Below are positions 6,442 through 16,000 of a DNA stretch of 19,156 bases, piece by piece (the first letter of the stretch is position 1; the number at the start of each line of letters is the position of its first letter). The position numbers and the translations under genes are program-made. Under the pieces are notes generated by a model. That model had not been told where the DNA came from. It did not search any database and was given only the letters and a program-made list of their open reading frames with translations. The stretch lies in the NCBI GenBank assembly GCA_010279815.1, contig QEOQ01000114.1:231872-251027 (forward strand). Reading direction: 5' to 3'. The DNA is from Brachionus plicatilis. Taxonomy: Eukaryota > Rotifera > Eurotatoria > Ploima > Brachionidae.

Positions 6442-7484
6442 GGCATCTTGAAGTTGATGATCAATTCAAAATATCATTTCAATTCAAAGAGTTTATCTTT
6501 AGATATTAAAATTAATCTTTAAATTTATTTAAATAATTTTAATGTAACATGCTTTACATGTTTGAGATTTATAAAAATAAAATAATAAAAAAAAAATTTT
6601 CTCAACCCATTGATAAAATTAATTTTTAAATTTAAAATTATTAACTAATTTTTTGTAGAGTTTTTTTTTAATTTTTTTTTTATTTCAAAAGTAAATTTAT
6701 CTAGCATTCAAAGGGCAACTTGAAGTTCATGATCATTATCAAATGATCAAAATTTAATTAATTAAAATTTTAATAAAAATGATGAAACTAGATTTTTTTA
6801 TTTTTTTTTAGATTAAACATAAAATGTTTATTATTTTAATTAAAAGAAAACAAATATTTTTTTTTCTGATTGACCTTTAATTAATTCTTCTAAAATCTTT
6901 ATTTGAAAATTTTAAAGACAAATTTAAAATCAACATTAAGGTATCCAAATTATGACTTTAAATGATATTTTTATATTAATTAAAATATATGACGACGAAA
7001 CAAAATTAAATTTTGTATTGTAAAATTTCAAAATATTGATTAAGAATTTTATTTACTTCAGAAAAAAATTCATATCATTTTCTATCTAATTATAGATTAA
7101 ACAAATAATGTTTAATAAAGTTTAGTCATTTATTATTAAAAAATTGATAAAAAATATCTTTTTTTTTTAAATCAAAAACTAAAAATTTTGATTTGAAATT
7201 TACATTTGATCATGAACTTCAATTTGCCCATTCAAAGCTAAAAGTTAAATCAAAAAATGAATTTAAAATATTAAATTACAAAAAAATAATAAAATGAAAA
7301 GAGTGATCTGTCCTACAAATATTTTTGAAATAAAAAACTTATTTTATTTTTTAAATCTACATAGTATGCAAAACATGTCACATTAAAGTTATTTTAAATT
7401 AATTAAAAAATTAATTTTCATAAAAAACAATAAACTCTTTTAATCGAAATAAAATTTTGAATTGATCACCAACTTCAAGATGCC
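6442..7484. mobile_element. MULE-like element with 8-bp target duplication, hosting a second copy
   Basis: The ends GGCATCTTGAAGTTGATGAT and, on the minus strand, GGCATCTTGAAGTTGGTGAT continue as terminal inverted repeats for about 145 bp. They share blocks such as GATCAATTCAAAAT and AAAGAGTTTA. An exact direct repeat TAAATAAA flanks the element (6434-6441 and 7485-7492). The repeat is low in complexity but exactly placed. There is no coding capacity. The element at 6714-7228 sits inside it. Ends resemble those of the 518-886 element. Confidence 0.78.
6714..7228. mobile_element. Related MULE-like element nested inside 6442-7484
   Basis: The ends GGCAACTTGAAGTTCATGATC and, on the minus strand, GGCAAATTGAAGTTCATGATC face each other. 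The 9-bp direct repeat CATTCAAAG abuts both (6705-6713 and 7229-7237). It is 515 bp and non-coding. The strong end match covers only about 22 bp. Its ends share GGCA-CTTGAAGTT and ATGATC with the host element, so one family member jumped into another. Confidence 0.8.
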
Positions 7485-7492
7485 TAAATAAA

Positions 7493-8003
7493 TCCAAATA
7501 AAGTATTCTAAAATAAAATAAAATAAAACTAAAACATCAACAAATATTAAGTTTCTTGGCAAAAAAATGATGTAACTTGAAAATTAATCATAATTGCGTA
7601 ATATTTAAAAAAAATTACTAAAAATTAAATGAAATTTAATATTTAAAATTTAAATCTCTGCCAAAGATAAATAAAGTTGAATACTCGGTCAGTGAATAAA
7701 TCATTGATGTTGAAATATTTTTATCTAAAGATAACTTAAAATAGCTTACTATTAAATTCGATACGATTTAAATATGATAGCTCTAAATCATATGTCTGTA
7801 TCGATTTCAATAAACCTGGAGCATTACGAAAATAAATAAGTTCAAATCAATTGTTTTTTATCGATTCATTTTTCATATCTCAACACCTTTATCTAAAGCA
7901 CGTGTCCTCTTCATTTCAAACTGCCTTAATTTAAGTATTTGATTACAAATGCTTGGACTCAAATTAACCACCAATGTGTTATCCTATTGCAGTTGATTAC
8001 TTC
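7493..8003 (+). promoter_or_regulatory. Upstream region of the secreted-protein gene
   Basis: There is no open frame. From about 7740 the sequence becomes less repetitive and slightly GC-richer, as expected near a promoter. CACGTG, an E-box core, is at 7899-7904. ATCGAT-type motifs occur near 7800 and 7860. A splice-acceptor-like CCTATTGCAG ends about 13 nt before the ATG at 8004, so the mRNA leader may itself be spliced. No TATA box can be singled out. Confidence 0.35.
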
Positions 8004-8769
8004 ATGTTTATAACCAACACTGTGTTAGCTCGTTATAAGCTAATTTATCCCATTGTTTTCCTTTTTTTGTTCGAATTAAATCTAGGTAAGTCAAAAATAC
8101 TAGCTCAAAAATTAAAATTTTATTTTTATTTAAATTAAAAAAAAATATTTTTCAGAAAAAACAAATTTAGTTCATTCGGCATCAATAAATGGCGCCATGC
8201 TAAACAAAAATGCATTCGATGATTTATTTGTCGATTTACAGTTCAATGTGGCACAAAAAAAGCCATTGCCTTCAAGAAAAAAATTAGCTGACAACAAAAT
8301 AATTGCTGATTTAGTTGTAAATTTAAAACCAGAAATTTTGAATGATTTACTTAGCAGACATGGTGGACGAATTTTGTATGAACAAGATGCTAAAATGGAT
8401 CTAGATCCAAATAGCTTGTTTATAATGGAGGAAATTCCGGACAAAAAACTGACCCCTTTGCCAGATTCCCTAAACATGATCGAGAATGAACAATTTTCTA
8501 CGACCAGTTTTTACATGAATTCCAGTTCATCAGCATTAAGCATTATTACAGAGGAAGCTGTGAGAACAAGTGAGCAAATTTCCCAAAGTCAAACTATTCT
8601 AAGCAGTACACCCACAGATCCATCAGTTACTTCGACTACAACTGCGACTACGACTAAATCAGTGTCGTATCCAAATAATCCTCAATTTGTGGAATGCATC
8701 AATTCTTGTGGAACTGATCACGATTGTGTTCGAACCAAATGCTTGTTGGATTCAACTTATTTTGGATGA
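8004..8769 (+). CDS. Secreted protein with four-cysteine C-terminal tail (two exons)
   Basis: Exon 1 is 8004-8085, a 70-nt intron with GTAAGT donor and TTTTTCAG acceptor is 8086-8155, and exon 2 is 8156-8769. The phase-1 join gives a 231-residue protein. Exon 1 supplies a signal peptide: a short basic start, then a hydrophobic core LIYPIVFLFLFELNL (about residues 13-27). The mature part is charged, with dibasic sites such as SRKK near residue 70 and an N-glycosylation site at Asn149. A Ser/Thr-rich linker covers about 177-196. The tail has cysteines 208, 212, 218 and 223 in the pattern C-x3-C-x5-C-x4-C, and the protein ends in Phe-Gly, a possible amidation signal. I do not recognise the family. 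It could be an extracellular matrix, venom-like or prohormone protein. AATAAA follows at 8953-8958. Confidence 0.8.
8086..8155 (+). other. 70-nt GT-AG intron
   Basis: The donor is G|GTAAGT and the acceptor is ATTTTTCAG. It is A+T-rich and removal leaves the frame open. Splicing it joins a signal peptide to the main frame, which is the strongest evidence for the gene model. Confidence 0.85.
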
Positions 8770-8952
8770 TAATCAGTTTTTTTCTATTTTTTTTTAAATT
8801 AACAGATGCCAAAAATGTTTTCAGCCAATTCCTAAATTAAACATTAAATATTTTTTAGTAAACATTTTTTGAATTAAATAGCTTTTGAAATTTTATTATT
8901 GTTAAAATTTAAAAATTTTTCAATAATATTAAAATATTTTAAGGTTAACCCA

Positions 8953-8958
8953 AATAAA
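8953..8958 (+). terminator. AATAAA poly(A) signal
   Basis: First AATAAA after the stop codon at 8767-8769, giving a 3' UTR of about 200 nt. Confidence 0.5.
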
Positions 8959-9233
8959 AGACAATTGAATTGAAAGTGTATTTTTTATATTGTTTTTTAT
9001 TTTTTTTAGCAGCATAACTGGAATTCTAACGAGAATTTATTTTTATGAAAAATTTAAAATGAAAGGTTAAATAATTTTATTTATGAGAATTTATAGCTAC
9101 TAATCATACTCTTATTAATTTAAAATCGTTATTAAAAAAGATAAAAAAATCATTTATTTAGAATGGATCAAAGCCTTTTTATTCATTCAGTGATTCAATA
9201 AAATGATTAAAATAGAATAAAAAAAAAATCAGG
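8959..9233. other. Intergenic, no feature seen
   Basis: Short A+T-rich interval between the poly(A) signal and the next transposon relic. Confidence 0.4.
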
Positions 9234-9235
9234 TA

Positions 9236-9775
9236 CAGTCAAAACTCTTTTATCCGGAACGCTCGGGACCCAAAAAAAACAACTACGGATTAAATTTTAC
9301 GAATAATTTTTAATCCGTAATTTTGAGTTTTATCCAATTTTTATGGTTAAAAGAGTAAAACAATTTGCATTAACATTTTGTCACATTCAGGCAAGTTTTA
9401 AGAGCGTTTATCGTAATACCAAAGATGAAGAGCTTTCTCTATATTCATTTGAACTATCGAAATTTATGTATCTTTTTTTATTTTTCAGAATATCACTCAT
9501 GGTAGAGGCATGAATCCGAATTTCAAATTCACTTGCTAAATTAATCTCAGAAAACAAGCAAATTTCAATCTTTAATTCTTTTTTTATTCTTTTAGACCTA
9601 ATCATCACCTAATTCATTATTTTCTCAAATTATTCGCTCATTTTTTTTCTAATATATTTTACAAAAAAATACGGATTAAAAAGTGCTTTTTATATTGTAA
9701 TTATTTTTAAAAAATTTTGTGTTTTATTACGAATGTCAAAATAATCCGAAAAAAAAATTACGATTTAAAGAGCGG
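9236..9775 (-). mobile_element. Tigger/pogo relic, right end lost
   Basis: A pogo-type end CAGTCAAAACTCTTTTATCC follows TA at 9234-9235. It is nearly the same first 19 bases as the Tigger at 1322, but the next part differs, so this is another subfamily. Degenerate inverse motifs (AATCCGAAA, GATTTAAAGAG) near 9750-9772 mark the remains of the other side, where the final GACTG is not present. It encloses a helix-turn-helix fragment at 9408-9605 on the minus strand. Confidence 0.65.
9408..9605 (-). pseudogene. Tigger transposase N-terminal helix-turn-helix fragment
   Basis: A 65-residue frame starts at ATG 9605-9603. Residues 3-43 fit the CENP-B N-terminal HTH found in Tigger transposases: a basic RSKRIKKELKIEIC helix, a spacer with ASEFEI, then the recognition-helix signature STMSDILKNK. 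After about residue 45 the similarity stops and the frame ends. The second DNA-binding domain and the DDE catalytic domain are missing, so this is a dead relic. Orientation is away from the surviving CAGTC end. Confidence 0.65.
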
Positions 9776-9799
9776 ATTTTATTTTGTTTTTATTTGATT

Positions 9800-9807
9800 G
9801 AACATAG
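9800..9807. repeat. Target-site duplication GAACATAG, left
   Basis: Exact match to 10041-10048 at the other end of the MITE. Confidence 0.85.
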
Positions 9808-10040
9808 AGCAAAGTAAAATTTTTGATCAAATTTCAAGCGCTCAATCTTGCTCAAAAATTTTTAAATGCACAATTAAATTTCTTTACAGATTTTTAATTT
9901 TTTTAATATTTCAAAGCTTTATTTTTAAACTTTTGAAAAAGGATTTTAATTTCTAAAAATACAATGAATTTTAATTGCGCATTCAAAAATGTTTGAGCAA
10001 GATCGAGCGCTTGAAATTTGATCAAAAATTTTACTTTGCT
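9808..10040. mobile_element. Intact 233-bp MITE with 8-bp target duplication
   Basis: Both ends start AGCAAAGTAAAATTTTTGAT, and the inverted repeats extend about 70 bp each around a 90-bp centre. The 8-bp direct repeat GAACATAG abuts both ends (9800-9807 and 10041-10048). An 8-bp duplication suggests hAT, but the end sequence is not a clear hAT consensus, so class is uncertain. A truncated sister copy lies at 5817-6010. Confidence 0.85.
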
Positions 10041-10048
10041 GAACATAG
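10041..10048. repeat. Target-site duplication GAACATAG, right
   Basis: Exact match to 9800-9807. Confidence 0.85.
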
Positions 10049-12011
10049 GCATTAATAATTAAAGTTTATGAAAAATTAAAAAATGCATACAAATATTTGT
10101 CAAATAAAACTAAATATTTTAAAAGATCAGTAATTATTATTTTTAAATTGCTCAAATATTGAGTCATATTAGTGACCAATTTCTTTAAATATATCCCAAA
10201 AATAAAAACAAAAAATGTACATTTTTGGTTCTTGGTATGGTTGGAAATGCACATTTTTTCGCATTTCGATATTTTACCACTGTTGCAGAGCTTGAGACAA
10301 GATTCAAAAAATTTTAAGGCTAACATCCAAGAAAAATGAGTTCTTAAATATTTATGTTGGCTGCTTGGTTGGTACCATATTCATTTATCTCCACCAGGCC
10401 ATCGTTTAGATTATGCTAATTTTCATTCACCATTAAAGTGAACCTTGATGGAGATTCGTTATTCAAACTAGTTGAAACATATTTTTTTCTTGAACTCATT
10501 TAAGTGAAGTAGATTTTTTATCACAAAAATATTGATTAATCTTGAAATTATTGTATTTTATTTTATTTGATTAGAAAGACGCTCAATATTTTTCGACTAC
10601 AGATTTAATAAAACCCACCAAAAATTTAGGTAAAAAAAAAAAATTATTATGAAAATATCTAATCTAAAGGTTTTCTATTTATTTAAAAAAAATAAAATAA
10701 TAAATAAAATAGATTTTATCTTTAATGTATCTTTGATTATACAATTAACATATTAATTGAGAAAAACCAAAACGAGTGGACATCTTATGAAATGCATAAG
10801 AAAATTATTTCAACATCATCACAAACAGATCAACATCGTTCTGGAACAGTTTAAAAGAAGAAAATATTAATTCAAAAACATAGGAAAATTTCAAAATATT
10901 CTTAGACAAAGATCTTAAAAATTTACATTTAGTTTTATTATATATAAGGTTCCAAAAATTTTTAAACTTAAGTGCTTTTTGAATTTCTAATTTTTGACTT
11001 AAAATTCGTAAACTACGTTTTTTTTTGGAGGACCAAAAAAATTTATATCCAGTTAGGTCTAAAAAGAACTAACCCTTTAACCCAAAAAGTGTAGGTCTTT
11101 CAGACTCAATTACTCAAAGATAAAATTAAAATCATTTTTAAAATTATATACATTCTAAAAGAGCATAAAATTTTCTACATCATGGTATATAGTTTTGTTT
11201 GAAAAAAAGGTGTGCCAATTTTTATTATTGAAAAAAGCCAAAAAGGATACCTTTTTTCAGTTTAATCGTATGTAGTCCCAGGGACTACTTAATAAACCAC
11301 TTTTTTTTAAACAAAAAAAGACAAAATTCTAAACAAATCTATGGATTTACTTTTTTGAATAAATCTTTTATTTTATTTAAATAAAGTATCAAAATCATGT
11401 GATTTGATTCAAATTTTGAATATTTTAATTATATTGACAATTTTTTGAAACGAATTCCATTAAATAATATTATTATGCCACCAAAGTCTAAATTTATCCG
11501 TTCTCGCACTAGTAACCTTGGAGTATTTTGAAAGAAATAAATTTTTTACAAGTTACACAAATTAATAATTGATGTTTAGATAAGTATTTTTTTATTTTTA
11601 AATATCTAAAAAGTTTACGATAATTATAAAGTCAAACCACAAGTTTGTTTTTGAAAGAGGTATCGACTGTAACTAATAAATGATAAATCACTCTTTTATT
11701 TCAATTTATCTAAATATTTTAATTTTAGTGACAGCTTGCACGTGTTTCAATATTTGAGAGTTAAGGAAAAAAAAAGATTTTGTAAGAAAGAAATAAAACA
11801 AAATTATAGAAAATTATAGAAAATTAATTATTATTTAGAAAATTTTTAAATGTCAACTTTTCTAAAAATAAAGAATTTTTGATTTTTTGTTATCTTCACT
11901 ATTAGTTTGTTAAAAATAAAAAAATGTCTTTGTTTTTTATTATAGTAAGTTATAAGCTATGTTTGTTCATATATTTTTATTAAATTTTTGGATGAGTTCA
12001 TTGACGTCCTA
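10049..12011. other. Intergenic, 2 kb without a supported gene
   Basis: The minus-strand frame at 10066-10326 (86 codons) has no recognisable motif and is about the length chance allows here. A GC-richer patch at 10360-10450 has only very short frames. A perfect 17-bp palindrome GTAGTCCC-A-GGGACTAC lies at 11272-11288. A 19-codon micro-ORF beginning MPPKSKFIRSR at 11475-11531 is coding-like in composition but too short to call. Confidence 0.4.
11272..11288. repeat. Perfect 17-bp palindrome GTAGTCCCAGGGACTAC
   Basis: Two 8-bp arms around one A, GC-rich in an A+T-rich setting. Function is unknown. Confidence 0.6.
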
Positions 12012-13076
12012 AATTTAATCGTGATCTAAATGATTTTACATGTGCCATGAAATAATTAATAAGCGTTTTCTGAAAAAAATTAAAGTGAGCTCTGAAAAAA
12101 ATTAAATATGAGCTCCGTATTATATTAAATGATCACCTAAATTTTTATTTTTAATAAGTTTTTAAATACATAATGTTTTAATTATAAAAATGTAAATAAA
12201 TTTTACTTAATGATTAATGAAAATTTAAATAACTTTTCTTGGTCGACCTGGTCTTCTTTTTAAGTCAAGTAAAGGTCTTTTTCAAATTCTTGATCTTGCC
12301 TTGAAACCTTGCTTGCTCGTGGTCTATACGATTCATTCTCTGCTACAGCCCTTCTCTTTCCATGCAATCGGCGTTTGAGGCAGCGGATGAATGATTGCTT
12401 CTCTTGAGCACACAACTTTTGAATCTTTAGTTGTGAGTAGGAACATTTCCGTATCAAAGTTCTTGTTTGTTCATTTTTAGAAAGTTAATTTTAAAATACT
12501 GATAAGAAAAATTTATTTATGAGAAAGATAAGGCGATAGTTAGCGTAATTTATTTATTTTTTTTTTAATTAAAAGCTCGACATAAATGTTATTGGACATA
12601 TAATCAATAAATTAATAATAAAACAGGGCTCATTAAATTTAATTTAGAGATCCTGTTTATCATTTCAGAAAACAAATTAATTAGAAGCACATTTCAGTTT
12701 GTTATATAATTATATTTGGGAGCACAAGTGAAATTATTTAGAGCTCGATCAAATCCACTTATTGAAAAAACTGGATTTTTTTTTCAAATGTATCTAAATT
12801 TTATGGAAATTTTATTTTTTTATTTTTATAATAAAAAATAATTAATTGATACAAATTAATAAAAAGTGATATTAGTTTTTTTTAAAGTTTTTGATGATAT
12901 TAAAAAATACGAACAAATAAAGTGTGGGATATAATCAAGCTCTATATATAAATAAATATTTTCACTTTTTCACATTATTATTATTAAAAAAATATTGAAA
13001 TTTTTTAATTTTTTTCAGGACTCATTTTTATTTCAATTCAGAGCACATGTGAAATCATTTAGAGCAAGATTAAATG
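12012..13076. mobile_element. Possible TIR element with three copies of its end motif
   Basis: The sequence AATTTAATCGTGATCTAAAT with its continuation to GATTTTACATGTGC (12012-12045) recurs inverted at 13043-13076 with few changes. It recurs again, same orientation as the right end, at 12722-12754. CTGAAAAAAATTAAA blocks follow inward on both sides (about 12071 and 12089 on the left, near 13001-13017 in inverse on the right). This suggests a 1.06-kb element, perhaps with a second partial end inside. No target duplication is evident, so borders are provisional. It encloses the coding-like fragment at 12225-12475. Confidence 0.5.
12225..12475 (-). pseudogene. Coding-like basic fragment with GRPRK motif, frame broken
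   Basis: This block is much GC-richer than its surroundings and is open on the minus strand from about 12475 to a TAA at 12260. It encodes a highly charged segment with QKLCAQEKQSFIRCLKRR, then RPRASKVSRQDQEF. A shift of one base just before that stop would continue into LKRRPGRPRKVI and end at a TAA at 12225-12227; GRPRK is an AT-hook core and also common at transposase C termini. There is no good ATG for the long frame. It is probably a frameshifted remnant of a transposase or a captured exon inside the 12012-13076 element. Family unrecognised. Confidence 0.4.
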
Positions 13077-14446
13077 TATTCCTTTCTTCAATTTAAAAAA
13101 AATAATCGAGTTATTTTACAGACAAAAATAAGTATTATTTTATATTTTTAAATTATAAAATCAATACAAAGACTTATTGAAAGATTCATTTAAAGTTTTT
13201 CAATAAGAGTTAATAAACTCGGAAAAATTTTTTTTATAAAATTTACTTGTTTGAGCTTTATTTGAAGCTGTATTTTTTTATAAATTGAGTTCTTGAATTA
13301 GAAATAATTAACAATTTAGAAAAACAAAACATTTCTCATCTAAATACCTGGAACCAATGATGAAAATTTTGGTAAATAAAATTAGACCAACTTTGTTGAA
13401 CGTAAACCTTTTTTTTTGTTTTACTATTTTTCAGCAAATAGTAAAACAATTTTTAAACAAAAAAATTAATTTTATCTTTTCGATAAATTATTATTAAATT
13501 AAAAAATTTATGAAATTATATTATATAAAAATTAAGAATTTTACCTATAAATTTTGTATTTTTTTATTAATTAAATTTTTGATGAATGAAACCTAGTTTG
13601 TCCCAGTGGGAAAATGAAATTGAGCCGGTGTAAATTTTAAATAATTTTTTCATTTTAAGAATTAATTAAATTTTATTTTAGTCTTTTATTTATCTTGGTT
13701 TTTAAAAAATAATCAGGTGGTTAGTTTTATGCTAATTTTCAGCTGGATCCTTTATTTAGTACTGTTCTGAAAATATTACCTACCACAGAACTCAAGTTCA
13801 TGCTCAAGATTAAATTTTTTCCTGTTCACTGTTTCAAATTGTATTCCCTAACCCTTAATAATAAACAAAGTTCTAATTAGATAAAATTAAAAAAAAAATG
13901 TTTATCATCTTCGAAAAATTAAACAAAAAAGGTTTTTTTCTAATTTTTTTCATGATAATTGAAATTCTATTTTAACCTTCTATTTATCTTAACATTAAAA
14001 GCTCAGAAAAGTTTCTTTTAATTAATCTCATTATTTTATATTCGGTTTTGTTACTTGATGAGAGAAAGAAAATTATTTATTTGTGAGAAAAAAAGTTTAA
14101 AAAATGATTAATAGCCAAAATGAAATGAAAACGCAAAAAGAAAGAATAAATTAATAGTAAAAGCTAAAAGAAAATATAAAAGTTAGAGTACATAAGCTAA
14201 ATTTTTTATAGAAGGAAAAAAGCTATTTTAAGTTTGACTGGTTTTACTTTCGAGATGATAGAAGATATGACAAAGGTGAAAATTAAACAAAGGAGTTGAC
14301 TATTTGATAAATCTAGATTCAAAACCAGTTTAGTATTTATACACCAGTTTGGCAATCAATATACAGTGATGATATATAATGTTTGAGAATTTACCTTACT
14401 GTTGTATTTTGATTAATTTATATTATTTTCATATTAATTTCAAAGA
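13077..14446. other. Intergenic, no gene seen
   Basis: A+T-rich with no significant frame. The only structure I can point to is the perfect hairpin at 13416-13449. Confidence 0.4.
13416..13449. repeat. Perfect 14-bp stem hairpin with 6-nt loop
   Basis: TTGTTTTACTATTT and its exact inverse AAATAGTAAAACAA flank the loop TTCAGC. It might be the remains of a small palindromic element; no flanking duplication is seen. Confidence 0.6.
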
Positions 14447-14887
14447 ATGAGTTCAAACAAGGAAAAGAATAATCCAAAATTAACCATTAAAAAAATTTTA
14501 AAAGATTTCTTGATTTTATGTCATTTAGATCCCATTTTTAAATCAAAAATATTCTACTAAGTTTAGCCTTGAGGAACAATATTCATTTATTTCTATTGAT
14601 TATGCTAATAAAGGCTGATTTTTGAAAAAAAAAACAAAAAATTTTTTGTTTCAATTGAAAAAAAAAAATAATTGTTTTTTAAATAAATTATTTTAATTGA
14701 CAATTAAGTGAATTTATTAACTGGTAGGTCATTTACTTTTTAATTTACCAATAAATCAAAAAAACTTAATTCCAATAGCAGTATTTTACTTTAAGTGCCA
14801 TGTTTATGAATTATTTAGATTAGGATGATTAAGTAATGAAAAATTCATAAACTAAATAGACCTTGAATATTTTTATTGGTAATCTCG

Positions 14888-14930
14888 TAATAGAGAGAAA
14901 AAATTAAAAATGAAAATTTTTCTCTATTTT
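14888..14930. repeat. Imperfect hairpin AATAGAGAGAAAAA / TTTTTCTCTATT
   Basis: Arms of about 15 bp with one indel, roughly 50-90 bp upstream of the proposed first exon of the membrane-protein gene. It may be promoter-proximal structure or chance. Confidence 0.35.
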
Positions 14931-14977
14931 AATCAAAAGTTTCACCTTTAAATAAAAATAAAAGAATTAATATAAAA

Positions 14978-15062
14978 ATGATAATCTCGTATCTAGTGTT
15001 ATACCTGTCCCAATTAGCCAAGCTCCAGCGAATATTTAAGCAAAAATATTTGAGATTTAAAG
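14978..15062 (+). CDS. Probable first coding exon of the four-helix membrane protein
   Basis: ATG at 14978 opens 28 codons plus one base, then meets a good donor, AAAG|GTAAGC, at 15062/15063. Splicing to the acceptor ATCTTACAG at 15405-15413 completes a Glu codon and runs directly, in frame, into the ATG at 15416. The exon is clearly GC-richer than the intron. It would add a moderately hydrophobic start (IISYLVLYL) and a basic stretch to the membrane protein, for 211 residues in all. Chance openness of this length here is perhaps one in twenty and the phase fit one in three, so this is suggestive only. The exon could instead be 5' leader, with translation from 15416. Confidence 0.5.
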
Positions 15063-15413
15063 GTAAGCTGTTTTATGACAATCAAAAACTATGAATCAAC
15101 AATTTTTTTTCTTTTTTGTTCATTATCATTTAATTTAATTTTCAATTCATCATAACGAAAGATTAAAACAAATTCTCTAAAAAATAAAAAATAAAAGGTA
15201 AACCCATTCAAATTCTATTTAATAAATAAATAAACATATTTAGAATATAATAAAAGCCTAGTTTTATTCAGGACTGAATCCATAAACGCTGCATTATTAA
15301 ATCTTCGAAAAATCTCTCTCTCTCCAAATAGAAGCTTTTAGAAAATTTATAGGTATAATAAATCTTTTTCAAAAATTATAAATCTTTAAAATTTTTAATC
15401 TTTAATCTTACAG
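15063..15413 (+). other. Probable 351-nt intron
   Basis: GTAAGC donor and TTACAG acceptor, A+T-rich. A second donor-like AAAG|GTAAAC lies inside at about 15197, so an alternative first exon is possible. Confidence 0.5.
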
Positions 15414-15964
15414 AAATGACAACTGCTACCAAAACAATGACTATTGATACCGATAAGCCCAAAATTGCTACCAAAACAATAACTATTGATACCGATAAGC
15501 CCAAAACATCAATTTTCAAAGACAAACTTTTTTTAATCAAAGGCCTTCGATTCGCGCTCACATTTTTTTATGGTCAACTATTTGCCAATGCAATTTACGA
15601 AAATTTAATTCGTGGTATATCCTACGCAATCGAAGATCCAACTACCTTTCCAATAATCAAAATAACAATTGGAGGTCTTTTTTTTTTCATCACCATATTT
15701 GCCATGGTAGCAATATGGAGAAAAATTCGCATTCTAATTTTTATTAGTGCAGTCATTCTGATATTATTTTCTCTTTTTGCTTTAATTGTAAGTGTTATTG
15801 ATTTAGTACTAAGAAACAACAAAAATCAATTGACTGGCACCGAGTTAAAGGTGAATATAGCAGAGATTACTGTGGAATCAATTTTTAGAGTCATAGCAAT
15901 AGTTCTTCATTTTTATATGATAAAATTGCTCCGCACATATGAAAGAGTGCCTTCATCAGCCTAA
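15414..15964 (+). CDS. Four-helix membrane protein with tandem N-terminal repeat
   Basis: From the ATG at 15416 the frame encodes 182 residues. The N terminus has two copies of a 14-residue unit, ATKT(M/I)TIDTDKPK, then a Lys-rich linker. Four hydrophobic helices follow at about residues 43-61, 80-101, 104-132 and 152-172, with short loops, an Asn/Lys-rich loop between helices 3 and 4, and a charged C-terminal tail RTYERVPSSA. Size and topology resemble small tetraspan proteins of the MARVEL/LAPTM-like kind, but I see no signature, so the family is not assigned. It is a membrane protein of unknown role. An acceptor site ends two bases before the ATG, so the coding region probably starts in an upstream exon (14978-15062) or the leader is spliced. 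AATAAA is at 15995-16000. Confidence 0.75.
15425..15508 (+). repeat. 42-bp in-frame tandem duplication
   Basis: 15425-15466 and 15467-15508 match at 39 of 42 bases and each encode 14 residues. It lies almost at the start of exon 2, in the part predicted to be outside the membrane. The high identity implies a recent duplication. Confidence 0.9.
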
Positions 15965-15994
15965 TCAATCATTATGTAATAGTTTAATTCTATG

Positions 15995-16000
15995 AATAAA
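15995..16000 (+). terminator. AATAAA poly(A) signal
   Basis: 31 nt after the stop codon at 15962-15964, implying a very short 3' UTR. Confidence 0.65.

Noticed and set aside
8172..8477. 101-codon minus-strand frame opposite exon 2 of the secreted-protein gene
   Set aside because: It mirrors the real coding frame. The + strand frame has the signal peptide, intron and poly(A) signal.
10066..10326. 86-codon frame on the minus strand with several cysteines near its ATG
   Set aside because: About one frame this long is expected by chance here. No signal peptide, motif or splice context supports it, although it is the best of the unsupported frames.
10360..10450. GC-richer patch considered as a tRNA or exon
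   Set aside because: No cloverleaf pairing can be drawn, and frames on both strands stop within about 20 codons.
11475..11531. 19-codon micro-ORF starting MPPKSKF
   Set aside because: It is coding-like in composition and could be a first exon or a transposase start, but it is too short and has no clear donor site.
14447..14560. 37-codon ORF MSSNKEKNNPKLTIKK... upstream of the membrane-protein gene
   Set aside because: Lys/Asn/Ile richness is what this composition gives, and no donor site or link in frame to the downstream gene was found.
15376..15822. Two minus-strand frames opposite the membrane-protein gene
   Set aside because: They arise as complements of the + strand hydrophobic frame and the 42-bp repeat.
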